Positions 36,523 to 47,274 of a DNA stretch of 64,000 nucleotides are shown piece after piece. The DNA is taken from NCBI RefSeq assembly GCF_003072065.1, contig NZ_QCYG01000009.1:62001-126000 (forward strand), read 5' to 3'. Numbering within the stretch: the stretch's first letter is position 1; the number at the start of each line of letters is the position of its first letter. Source of the stretch: Thalassorhabdomicrobium marinisediminis. Lineage in GTDB: Bacteria > Pseudomonadota > Alphaproteobacteria > Rhodobacterales > Rhodobacteraceae. The notes below the pieces were generated by a model that saw only the letters and a program-made list of their open reading frames with translations, had not been told where the DNA came from and searched no databases. Both the position numbers and the translations under genes were made by a program.

Positions 36523-36929
36523 GGCGGGCGCGTTGCCTCGCCTTGGCCGCGCTGGCCCTAAGCTTGACGCCGACCCTCGCCGTTGCCGAGCGCAACCTAG
36601 TGCCAACCCTCGATCGCAGCTTTGACGTCTGTCCGAACCGGCCCGCTGAACCCGTCTGGATGCAGGATATCTCCCTGCGTCAAGCCTATCAGCGCGTGTT
36701 GGTACAGGACATCTACCGCGCCCAGAACCTCGAGCGCATCGTCGAGACCGGCAGCTGCGGCTGCGAGACCCGGTTCCCGTCCTGGGACGCTGCCGAGGCT
36801 GTGTTTCGGGAAAAATACGCGAGCAACGAACGGTGGGAAATGCTCGAAGCCTCGGATGGCTACAACCGCCGCGCCAACGCCGCCCGAACTGCCGCCAAGG
36901 CCATCTGCGACGCCGCAGGCAATTGGTAG
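36519..36929 (+). CDS. Small secreted cysteine-containing T4SS-associated protein
   Basis: 136 residues with a signal peptide (LALAALALSLTPTLAVA, cleavage near residue 23). The mature part has Cys in SFDVCPNRP, a pair in GSCGCETRFPSW and one in AICDAAGNW, and an otherwise helical sequence. No family named. It lies between virB11 and virB6 in the operon, so it is probably a periplasmic accessory of the channel. Confidence 0.8.
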   Translation: MRRARCLALAALALSLTPTLAVAERNLVPTLDRSFDVCPNRPAEPVWMQDISLRQAYQRVLVQDIYRAQNLERIVETGSCGCETRFPSWDAAEAVFREKYASNERWEMLEASDGYNRRANAARTAAKAICDAAGNW

Positions 36930-36941
36930 GGCAGCCCCGCG

Positions 36942-38018
36942 ATGAGTGTCGTCACCTATTTCGTTGAAACCTCCCAGGCCTATCTCGACACCGCTGCCGA
37001 AACCCAGTTTGGTGCGGTTGCGGAAACAGTCGGCACGCTCCTGGTTTTGGGGACAACGCTGGTGGTGATCCTCGTCGGCATCAACATGATCTATCAATAT
37101 CGGGCCATGGATGGGCACACAGCCTTCTGGCTCGCGGTCAAGATCGGGCTCATCGGGATATTCGCGACCAATTGGATGCAGTTCAACGCGTTCTCATCTG
37201 CCATTCTCTATGGGATCGACAGTATCGCGGGCGCGCTGGTGGCCTCGGTCGGCGGCGGCAGTCCGGGGCCCTCTGGAACTTTCGCTGAAGAATTCGACCG
37301 GCTGATCGCCGAGCTCGGCGATTACCTGAATGCCGCCGGGTCCGAGCTGAACTGGATGGCGGGCGCCATGCTCGACATCGTCGGTGTGCTTCTGCTCTCG
37401 ATCCTCGGCGGACTGGCCGCCTTCATCCTCGTGGCCTCCCGACTGATGATCGCGCTTCTGATCGGGATCGCCCCGGTGATGATTTTCCTGACCCTCTTCG
37501 AGGTGACCAAGGATTATTTCGCGCGCTGGTTATCCGCGCTTATCTCCTTCGCGATCTACCCTATCGTGGTCGCAGGGGTCTTCGCGACCGTCACCGGGGT
37601 GGCCTCGGCTCTCATAGGCGAGTTGGGTGATCCGGAAGGGGCTTCCAACATCGGCGCGCTCATACCTTTCTTCATGATGGTGCTCATGGCCAAGGGGTTC
37701 ATAATCGCAACACCCTTCATCGTCCGCGCGATTTCCGGCAACATCATGATGCCGGCGCTCTCCGGCGGCCTCGGTGGCGGATACAACTTCGCTCGCGCAG
37801 CGATGGGCAGCCAGCAGGCCTACAATCGCTACCTGATCGGCGGTGCCAGTGGTGCGGAATACGCAGCCCTCAGGGCGCGGCAGTTCTTTGGCGTGCAGCA
37901 GATGCCGGCGAGGCAAGGCATGGGTCAGACGGGTTCCACAGGCGGCACAGGATCCACTGACGCAGGGTCAAAAATGCTGGCACAGCTGGCGAGACTGGGA
38001 CGGCTTGGGCGACGGTGA
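36942..38018 (+). CDS. virB6: VirB6/TrbL-like polytopic channel protein
   Basis: 358 residues with about six hydrophobic segments (for example LLVLGTTLVVILVGINMIY, LLLSILGGLAAFILVASRLM, ALLIGIAPVMIFLTLFEV and IYPIVVAGVFATVTGVASAL). A glycine/serine-rich cytoplasmic tail is typical of VirB6/TrbL. It contributes to the inner-membrane pore and DNA passage. It is the last gene of the operon. Confidence 0.92.
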   Translation: MSVVTYFVETSQAYLDTAAETQFGAVAETVGTLLVLGTTLVVILVGINMIYQYRAMDGHTAFWLAVKIGLIGIFATNWMQFNAFSSAILYGIDSIAGALVASVGGGSPGPSGTFAEEFDRLIAELGDYLNAAGSELNWMAGAMLDIVGVLLLSILGGLAAFILVASRLMIALLIGIAPVMIFLTLFEVTKDYFARWLSALISFAIYPIVVAGVFATVTGVASALIGELGDPEGASNIGALIPFFMMVLMAKGFIIATPFIVRAISGNIMMPALSGGLGGGYNFARAAMGSQQAYNRYLIGGASGAEYAALRARQFFGVQQMPARQGMGQTGSTGGTGSTDAGSKMLAQLARLGRLGRR

Positions 38019-38322
38019 CGGCCCACAGGAGACATTCACCGGGCCTATCCACGCTGCATTGCAGCTTCACCAGAACAGCCGTTCATGCATCATGCAGCAT
38101 TTTCGCTAATCATGTGACTGCAGAGCGGACAAAGTTCACCTTCGCTGCGTTTGTGCCGATGGCCTTTCCCGGATAGCGCGACAGAAACTATCTTCCGTGC
38201 CGATAACAGAAACGGATGAATTCTGGAAAATGGACCTTTGCCGCTAAAGTCGAGCACGATTCAATAATGTAGAATTCTACAGCATAGGAAGCGGTTGCCT
38301 TTTGTTTCTGGATCCAATTCGA
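38019..38322. other. Gene-free seam between T4SS operon and stress island
   Basis: No supportable gene. It contains a short inverted repeat GCTGC-ATT-GCAGC near 38052-38064 and a weak GGCCC/GGGCC stem just after virB6, perhaps ends of the transfer transcript. A perfect 14-bp palindrome TGTAGAATTCTACA lies at 38268-38281. The two flanking operons converge here, so this is a likely junction of two modules. Confidence 0.5.
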
Positions 38323-38701
38323 TCACGCGCGCCCCGCAACATAGTCCTTGAGCGCCTCGGCTTCCGACGCGATCTCGCGCAGTCGATGCCCGACGACATC
38401 GAGCGTATTGATGATGCCTTTGATCTGACCGTCTTCGACAATCGGCACATGCCGGATATGGTTGGCGTCCATCAACCCGTAAACCTTCGACAGCGGTTCC
38501 GAAACCTCACAGGTCAGGACTTCGGCTGTCATCACCTCGGTGAGCGGCGTGGAGAGGGTTGCGGGGCCTCTTTAGTTGAGCGCGCGCAGGATATCCCCGC
38601 CCGAAACGATACCGAGGATCGAGCGGTCTTCATCTGTCACGACAACGGCGGAAACCTCGTCCAGCTCCAACTGGTTCATTCAGCAATGATCGGACGGTCA
38701 T
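38323..38701 (-). pseudogene. Broken tandem CBS-domain protein gene
   Basis: The gene starts at ATG 38701, overlapping the omega-paralogue stop, but runs only nine clear codons (MTVRSLLNE) before the CBS reading moves to the +1 frame (LDEVSAVVVTDED...ILGIVSGGDILRALN). That frame meets an in-frame TAA and then continues as a second CBS repeat (EVMTAEVLTCEV, HIRHVPIVEDGQIKGIINTLDVV, EAEALKDYVAGRA). Total length is not a multiple of three. The intact family is a ~140-residue adenosyl-nucleotide-sensing protein. The last 70 codons could still be made as a single CBS repeat from an internal ATG. Confidence 0.8.
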
Positions 38702-39033
38702 TTTTGATCTCCTTTCCCTTTATCGTCGCGCTCCGCCACCCTCGCTTCGATCAGTTGCAACAACAGTGTGTCCTCATCCATCGTTCCATCATCGGGTAGC
38801 GCATCCGACAGCTGAAGCTGATGCGACCGGATGTAATCGCGCCGCAATGTGCCGACGTCGATATCCCCGCGCGCGATCTCGCGCAGGGCAGCGACCGCGC
38901 GGTTGTGACCTTTGTCGGCGGGGTTGATATCGGCATAACCCGCATATTGGCGTGCCCTGTGGGCCGCCAATACCGCCAACTCGAACCGATCGGGAATCCG
39001 TTCGAGACAATCCTCAACTGTGATACGTGCCAT
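38698..39033 (-). CDS. rpoZ: RNA polymerase omega-subunit paralogue
   Basis: 111 residues from ATG 39033, chosen for GGAGG five bases upstream (an ATG four codons earlier is less likely). MARITVEDCLERIPDRFELA and AAHRARQYAGYA are the conserved N-terminal core of alphaproteobacterial omega, and AVAALREIARGDID is the second helix. The C-terminus is shorter and more polar than usual. Chromosomal rpoZ is normally elsewhere, so this is an extra copy carried in a stress island; it could alter polymerase assembly or (p)ppGpp response. Confidence 0.85.
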   Translation of the reverse strand: MARITVEDCLERIPDRFELAVLAAHRARQYAGYADINPADKGHNRAVAALREIARGDIDVGTLRRDYIRSHQLQLSDALPDDGTMDEDTLLLQLIEARVAERDDKGKGDQK

Positions 39034-39076
39034 GATATCCTCCATGTTTCATGGACTGGTGTGTCTTTTCCCGCTT

Positions 39077-40003
39077 TTATCCCCACCCGGCTCTGCGCCG
39101 GGCAGGGCCGACCGGAGTGTGCGGCCTGGTATCGCCCGCGCGGAGCGCAGCGATCCTGCGTTCCAGCGGCGGGTGGCTGGCAAACAGCGTCTGGACCCGG
39201 CCCGCGCTGATCGCGAAGGCGCGCATCTCCTCTGGCAGGGGCGGTGCGTTCTGCGCCAGCTTCAACCGTTCCAGAGCCGCGATCATGTTATGCCGCCCGG
39301 CCAGCGCGGCGCCACCGGCATCGGCGCGAAACTCGCGCCAGCGCGAGAACCACATGACGATGGCCATTGCCAGCACGCCGAGCACCATTTCCGTCACCAG
39401 CGACACGATCCAGAACCCCGGCCCGTAACCGCGTTCGATCCGCAGGATCAGACGGTCGAACAGGAATCCGGCGAGCCGCGACAGGAAGACAACGAAAGTG
39501 TTCACGACGCCTTGGATCAGCGCCAGCGTGACCATGTCGCCATTCGCGGCGTGGCTGACCTCATGGCCCAGAACCGCCTCGACCTCGCCACGGCTCATGG
39601 TGTTCAAAAGGCCGGTGCTGACCGCGATCAACGCATCGTCGCGGTTCCATCCGGTGGCGAACGCATTCGGCGAAGGATGATCGAACACGCCGACTTCCGG
39701 GCGTCCGATCCCGACCCGATCTGCCTGGGCATGGACAGTCTCGACCAGCCAGCGCTCGGTCGCCGTCCGCGGCGCAGTGATGACCTGAACGCGCATCGCG
39801 GCCTTGGCCATCGTCTTGGACAGGAACAGCGAGATCAGCGACCCGGCAAACCCGATCACTGCCGAGAAGATCAGCAGCGCGGTCAGGTTGAGATCGACGC
39901 CGTTCGCCTGCAGCAGCCCCTCGATGCCGAGCAGCCGGAACGAGACCGACAGGACGGCAAGGATGGCGAGGTTCGCACCGAGAAAGAGGCTAAGGCGCAG
40001 CAT
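39077..40003 (-). CDS. htpX: HtpX-type membrane metalloprotease
   Basis: 308 residues. Two N-terminal membrane helices (FLGANLAILAVLSVSFRLL, LTALLIFSAVIGFAGSLISLF), the zinc motif HEVSH within EAVLGHEVSHAANGDM, and two further hydrophobic segments define M48B HtpX. It degrades misfolded inner-membrane proteins and overlaps functionally with FtsH, which is encoded in the same island. It is three bases downstream of grpE. Confidence 0.94.
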   Translation of the reverse strand: MLRLSLFLGANLAILAVLSVSFRLLGIEGLLQANGVDLNLTALLIFSAVIGFAGSLISLFLSKTMAKAAMRVQVITAPRTATERWLVETVHAQADRVGIGRPEVGVFDHPSPNAFATGWNRDDALIAVSTGLLNTMSRGEVEAVLGHEVSHAANGDMVTLALIQGVVNTFVVFLSRLAGFLFDRLILRIERGYGPGFWIVSLVTEMVLGVLAMAIVMWFSRWREFRADAGGAALAGRHNMIAALERLKLAQNAPPLPEEMRAFAISAGRVQTLFASHPPLERRIAALRAGDTRPHTPVGPARRRAGWG

Positions 40004-40006
40004 GGC

Positions 40007-40594
40007 TCATTCCTCCTCAACTTTGCTTGGTGCTGCGCTCACGGTGACACGGGCAGGCCGGATCAGGCGCTGACCGATGGCGAAGCCGGGGCGATGCAGG
40101 ACCATGACTTGTCCGGGCTTGGCCTTGTCCGTTTCCTGCGTCTGCGTCGCCTCGTGCAGGGCCGGATCAAAGGGCGTGTTCTCGGGTGCGATGGTTCTGA
40201 CTCCGAGCGCTTTCAACCCGGTCTCAAAGGCCGTCCGGATATTGCGCAGACCCTCAAGGTGCGAAACGATCCTGGGATCCTCCGCATCCGGGCTTGTTCG
40301 CGCTGCCTCGATCCCGAGCGACAGGGCGTCAAGGGCAGGCGCGAGAGCCTCGACGGCCACCGCGATACCGTGTTCGCGACCTTCCGCGCGGGAGGCATCG
40401 GCCCTCTTGCGCGCATTCTCCGCGTCCGCCAACGCGCGTTTCCACTTGTCGGTCAGGAACTCGATCTCGTCGTTTTGGTCGAGCGCCGGTTCGTCTGCAC
40501 TGGCCGTTTCCTCCGCCGGTGTCTCTACCTTTTCCCGTGCTTCGCTGTCCGTCGTTACGACAGACCTATGGTCCTTCTTGTCGGTATCCTCCAT
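40007..40594 (-). CDS. grpE: GrpE nucleotide-exchange factor
   Basis: 195 residues from ATG 40594, preceded by GGAGG; a longer frame to 40633 lacks this support. An acidic N-terminus, a long coiled coil (EFLTDKWKRALADAENARKRAD) and the beta-domain with QVMVLHRPGFAIGQRLIRPARV fit GrpE, although the sequence is divergent. It releases ADP from DnaK. No dnaK or dnaJ is nearby, so it must serve the host DnaK. Confidence 0.88.
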   Translation of the reverse strand: MEDTDKKDHRSVVTTDSEAREKVETPAEETASADEPALDQNDEIEFLTDKWKRALADAENARKRADASRAEGREHGIAVAVEALAPALDALSLGIEAARTSPDAEDPRIVSHLEGLRNIRTAFETGLKALGVRTIAPENTPFDPALHEATQTQETDKAKPGQVMVLHRPGFAIGQRLIRPARVTVSAAPSKVEEE

Positions 40595-40720
40595 GCCTTG
40601 CCCTCCTTTCGCCAAATTGGTTCCTTCCGACATGACTGTCGTTCACCGTCCGGAAAACGGGCAGGCGACCATTCATGAGTTTGACCGCGCTGCCCATGGC
40701 GTCACATCAGATTGCGCTGC

Positions 40721-41707
40721 TCAATCGAACAGGCGTTGTTTCAGCCTGGTGAAGCTGTCGCCGATCTTGTCGAAGATGCCGCCGCTGTCCTGCTCGGCGT
40801 CGATCTTGTCGTCCAGTTCATCGAGGTTCTCGTGAAGCTCCTCGAAATCGTCCTCGTCGCCATAGCCGAGCGCTTCGGCGATCTTGAGCTGGTTACGCGC
40901 AGCTGCGACATATTCGCCGGGCGAAAGCGGTTCGGCCTCAACGGTCTCAGCAGCCTCGTCTGCACTCTCGGTTTCAGTGGAGCCGGAGTCCGCTGCGTCG
41001 GTATCCGCAGCAGTGCCTTCATCTTCGCCAAGCGCCTTCTCCGCAGCGTCGATCAGCAGTTGCGCCCGCAACACCGGCAGGGCGATCGTCTCCTCTGTGA
41101 CGACCACGGTGCCGAGCGCGGTGGCAAGAGTCCGTTTCGCCGTCTCCACGTCGCCCGCATCGATCTGGGCGGTCGCGCGCAGAAGCGCGTCAGGATAGGT
41201 GGCGAGCGGCAGATTGGTGGTCTCCACGACGATCTCGCTGGCGAACTCGCGCATCAGTGGGCGGGCTTCCTGAAGCCTGCCATCGTCCACCAGATCCTCG
41301 ATCACCTCGCGGGCCGCGTTGATCGTTTCCACATCCGCCAGCAGGTCACGCTGGAGCAGCTGGACATCAACAGGTGCGAGGGCCAGATCGGGATCGCGGG
41401 CAACGACGCTTTGCAACTTGCCGGTCGCGACCGCCAGCGCGTCGAGCGCGGCCTGAGTATCGCCTTCGTCAAGCGCCTTCACGGCCGCCTCGGTTTCCTC
41501 CAGGGCGCGTGTCGCGTCTTCGAGAAGCGTCTTGCGTTTCTCATCGACCTGCGCGGTCGCCTCGTCCTGCACCGGTTCGCTCACCGTCTCGTTCGTCTGG
41601 GAGGCCGGGGGTTGCGATGTTTCCTGAGCTAAGGCCGGTGGCAGGGCCAGCATGGTCGCCAGCGCCAGGGCGCTGACCGATGAGGTGAGCAGGTTGCGAT
41701 TCAACAT
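40721..41707 (-). CDS. yfdX: YfdX-family periplasmic stress protein
   Basis: 328 residues with a signal peptide (SVSALALATMLALPPALA, cleavage before QETSQ). A helical YfdX domain follows (LEDATRALEETEAAVKALDEG to LATALGTVVVTEETIALPVL), with an acidic Glu/Asp/Ala-rich insert (about 230-260) and a helical tail. YfdX proteins are periplasmic and recur in transferable heat-resistance islands; their chaperone-like role is proposed rather than settled. Confidence 0.88.
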   Translation of the reverse strand: MLNRNLLTSSVSALALATMLALPPALAQETSQPPASQTNETVSEPVQDEATAQVDEKRKTLLEDATRALEETEAAVKALDEGDTQAALDALAVATGKLQSVVARDPDLALAPVDVQLLQRDLLADVETINAAREVIEDLVDDGRLQEARPLMREFASEIVVETTNLPLATYPDALLRATAQIDAGDVETAKRTLATALGTVVVTEETIALPVLRAQLLIDAAEKALGEDEGTAADTDAADSGSTETESADEAAETVEAEPLSPGEYVAAARNQLKIAEALGYGDEDDFEELHENLDELDDKIDAEQDSGGIFDKIGDSFTRLKQRLFD

Positions 41708-41769
41708 GGGTCTCTCCTTTCTCCTTTCAGTTCATGACGGCGTTACTATGTTCGGCCCGGGTTGCGGGG

Positions 41770-41803
41770 CGGGCGCGTGGCCGGGCCGTTTGCCACGCGC
41801 CCG
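41770..41803. other. Strong intercistronic hairpin in the stress operon
   Basis: GGGCGCGTGGC (41771-41781) and GCCACGCGCCC (41792-41802) form a perfect 11-bp stem, extendable by one C-G pair, with a 10-base loop. It lies seven bases past the stop of the NDUFS4-like gene on the transcribed strand. There is no U-tract on that strand, so an RNA-stability or partial-attenuation element is more likely than a simple terminator. Confidence 0.6.
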
Positions 41804-41809
41804 AAAAAT

Positions 41810-42319
41810 TCAGCGTCCCGCCAAAGTCGTGCCGGTCCATGCCGGGGGATCGGAGGCCGGGAAGGATTCGAGCGATGCCAGTTCCACCGGATCGGTCTCG
41901 TCCTTTTCCGCCGGGGCCATCCTCGCTTCGACGTTTCCGCGCGGCTGCGGTCCATCCAGTCGATCAAGGGGGCGGAATATCGGCTCAAGCGCGGTGCGGG
42001 ACCTGCTACGGCCGCCATCGCGGACGATGTAATCCCAGTCATTCCGCTCGGCATATTCGATGGCACTCTCACAATCCGGAAAGCTCAGCCGGATCGGACG
42101 ATAGGGATCGCGGGTCGCGGTCCAGCCCATGAGCGGCTCGATCTCCGGCGATGCGGCAGGTTCGAATTCCAGTATCCAGTGGCGGGGCCGCGGCCCCGAC
42201 TGCATCGCACTGCGCGAGGGACGATAGATGATCGCCGTGGGCACACCGGCCGACCGCAGGTCCATACCGGGTATTTTCGGCCGGAAGGGCGGCCGGTTAT
42301 GTCCTCTCATGTTAAACAT
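41810..42319 (-). CDS. NDUFS4-like (ETC complex I subunit) domain protein
   Basis: 169 residues from ATG 42319 with AGGAGG five bases upstream. The core AIIYRPSRSAMQSG, RHWILEFEP, PLMGWTATRDPYRPIRLSF and EYAERNDWDYIV matches the complex I NDUFS4/18-kDa family (WTgS...f..eeAi.yAe..G). Chromosomal homologues stabilise NADH dehydrogenase. A basic N-terminus and a proline/acidic tail are extra. Its place in a heat-resistance operon suggests protection of respiration or a repurposed fold. Confidence 0.8.
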   Translation of the reverse strand: MFNMRGHNRPPFRPKIPGMDLRSAGVPTAIIYRPSRSAMQSGPRPRHWILEFEPAASPEIEPLMGWTATRDPYRPIRLSFPDCESAIEYAERNDWDYIVRDGGRSRSRTALEPIFRPLDRLDGPQPRGNVEARMAPAEKDETDPVELASLESFPASDPPAWTGTTLAGR

Positions 42320-42357
42320 TGTGACCTCCTTTCTCAAAAAGGCTGCTTCCAGCTGTT

Positions 42358-42993
42358 TCAGACCGTCTTCGCCTGCGCGGCGCTATCCGTCTCGCCGTTC
42401 GCCTTGCGCAGCTTCAGTCCGAGCAGGATCATCGTGACGCCGAAGATCGCGGCATAGATCGCCAGCAGCCAGCCGAGAGCCAGCAGCGTTTCCGCCGGAC
42501 TCGTCGTTAGGAACCAGACAATCAGGGCGCCCAGCAGGATCGACACGATCCCGCTTAGGCCGAGCCAGATCTCGCCCTCGATCTCCTTGCGCAGCCGGAT
42601 CGCGGTCACGAGCTCGAAAAGCCCCGAGAAGACCGACCAGAAGGCGATGCTGGCCCAGAGGAAGACCGCGAGCACGAAGGTCGCGACGAAGGGCGCGACG
42701 AGGACCACCAGCCCCGTCAGAATGCCGAGCACGCCGCTGAAGGCCAGCCAGCCCCAGCGTTCCTCGCGGCGCATGTGACGCACCGCGGCGATGAGGCCGA
42801 AGACGCCATCGGCGAAGGCGAAGGCGCCAAAGACCAGCGTCAGCGCCAGGATCGCCTCCGCCGGCATCAGCCAGGCAAGAACCGCGATGACGAGTGCGAG
42901 GACGCCGCGCAGCACGAAGGCCCACCAGTTCTCGGACAGGCTGCACAGGAATTCCTCGATCGACGTTTGTGGGTTCGTGTTTGTCGTCGTCAT
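42358..42993 (-). CDS. hdeD: HdeD-family membrane protein
   Basis: 211 residues from ATG 42993, with AAAGGAG upstream. Six hydrophobic helices in pairs (AFVLRGVLALVIAVLAWLMP, ILALTLVFGAFAFADGVFGL, GWLAFSGVLGILTGLVVLVA, and so on) plus a charged C-terminus match HdeD, an acid-stress inner-membrane protein that recurs in transferable quality-control islands. Confidence 0.92.
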   Translation of the reverse strand: MTTTNTNPQTSIEEFLCSLSENWWAFVLRGVLALVIAVLAWLMPAEAILALTLVFGAFAFADGVFGLIAAVRHMRREERWGWLAFSGVLGILTGLVVLVAPFVATFVLAVFLWASIAFWSVFSGLFELVTAIRLRKEIEGEIWLGLSGIVSILLGALIVWFLTTSPAETLLALGWLLAIYAAIFGVTMILLGLKLRKANGETDSAAQAKTV

Positions 42994-43006
42994 TTTCCGT
43001 CTCCTT

Positions 43007-44179
43007 TCAGTGGTCGGCGTGCTCGGCCGTGTTGGATGTGCCATGCGGGCGGCCATCGCGGTTTCCGGTCATCGCCGTCGCGATACGGTCGCGGTCTTCC
43101 AGTGGCTGCGGGATTTGCGCTACTTCCGTCTCGGCATCCGCCAGCGCGGCTTCGGCGCTGTCCGGCGCGTGGCCGGCCTCGATCAGGCGCTGGTGCAGGA
43201 AGGCGCGCCCGGCCTCGGCAATGCGCGCCACCTCTTGCGCAGACAGATCCAGAACCGCGGCCGTCTGCTCCGGCGTCTCGTCCTCGATGTGGAGCCGCTG
43301 GACGACCTTGCGCCAGAGCACGGGCAGATCGGCCAGCGCCCGGTGCAGCGCCAGCGCCGCCTCGCGCCGCACCGCCAGGGTCTCGGCGCCCTCGCCATCC
43401 TCGTCGGCCACCAGGTCTTCCAGTAGGAGAAGATCGTCGGGCTGGTAGAACTCGAACATCTCCTGATCCGCTGCGGTCGGCTCGCCGGCCGGCTGGTCCG
43501 GCGTCTCATCCAGCGATGCGGCATCGTCGGGGACGGCGCGGCGGGCGGCGCGCGCCTCGGCCTCGATCGTGCGCCAGGCCAGCCCGGTCAGCCAGTCGCC
43601 GACCGAAAACTCGGTCGGGCGCTGCTCGAAACGCTCGAGCCCGCTCAAGATCGTGGCGGCGACAAGGCTGCGCACGCTCAGGCGTCCGGCGGGCACGGCA
43701 CCGCTGGCTTCGAGATAGGTGAGCTCGCGCCTGACCACGTTGTAGAGGTGATCGAGGTGATCCTCGATCAGATCGAAAAAGAGCGCCCGCCGGTCCGCCT
43801 CAGCCCGGTCCGGCGCGGGCGGCAGCAGCCGGCCGGTCCGGGCGCGCCGCGCCGGGCGTTTCCATTCTGGCGCGCGCGCGAGGCGTGACAGGAGCCGGTC
43901 GAGCCGGCGCCCGAGGGCCGCGAAGGCCCGGTGCAGGACCGGTTCGATCCCGAATCCTTCCTCCCGCGCGGCGATCACGCCCGTGGGCAGCCCAAGGCGG
44001 AGATCGGCCCGGATGCGCTTCTTGCCGCGCGTCTGCGACACCGAGACTTCGAGCCGCACGAGTTCGGGGCGGAAACGCACAAGCCGCCTTTCCAGCAGCG
44101 CCGCCTCGTGGCGGATCACCTCGGGGGCGCGGCGCCGACCGTAAGAATCGAGATTGCGAAAAGCTGTCATCAAGTTCAT
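43007..44179 (-). CDS. HPF/RaiA-like domain fused to a sigma-70-like region
   Basis: 390 residues from ATG 44179 (GAGGGA seven bases upstream; the open frame reaches 44260). Residues about 1-100 look like a ribosome-hibernation factor domain (EAALLERRLVRFRPELVRLE VSVSQ..., then a terminal helix FAALGRRLDRLLSRL). Residues about 130-385 resemble sigma region 2 and region 4 (HLDHLYNVVRRELTYLE, FSVGDWLTGLAWRTIEAEA, then ALADLPVLWRKVVQRLHIED and EQTAAVLDLSAQEVARI). This would couple ribosome silencing to promoter choice or DNA binding. The domain calls are by eye, and the sigma part may no longer direct polymerase. Confidence 0.75.
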   Translation of the reverse strand: MNLMTAFRNLDSYGRRRAPEVIRHEAALLERRLVRFRPELVRLEVSVSQTRGKKRIRADLRLGLPTGVIAAREEGFGIEPVLHRAFAALGRRLDRLLSRLARAPEWKRPARRARTGRLLPPAPDRAEADRRALFFDLIEDHLDHLYNVVRRELTYLEASGAVPAGRLSVRSLVAATILSGLERFEQRPTEFSVGDWLTGLAWRTIEAEARAARRAVPDDAASLDETPDQPAGEPTAADQEMFEFYQPDDLLLLEDLVADEDGEGAETLAVRREAALALHRALADLPVLWRKVVQRLHIEDETPEQTAAVLDLSAQEVARIAEAGRAFLHQRLIEAGHAPDSAEAALADAETEVAQIPQPLEDRDRIATAMTGNRDGRPHGTSNTAEHADH

Positions 44180-44256
44180 CTGGCTTCCCTCACAGGCAGT
44201 ATCCGTGCCGAGGGATGCGAGGCAGTGTGCGCGCGCGCCCCGCATCCCCGGCCACG

Positions 44257-47175
<2,919 letters not shown>

Positions 47176-47274
47176 TGTCGTTTCCTCCTGAGTCGTCATG
47201 TGCCTCTTTTCTCAGTATAAATTGTTTCGGCTACACATGCCTTGATCTGCACCAACGCGCATGTGTGACACGCC

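Noticed and set aside
41770-41803. Hairpin as a classical Rho-independent terminator
   Set aside because: The transcribed strand has no U-tract after the stem, and the operon appears to continue into yfdX.
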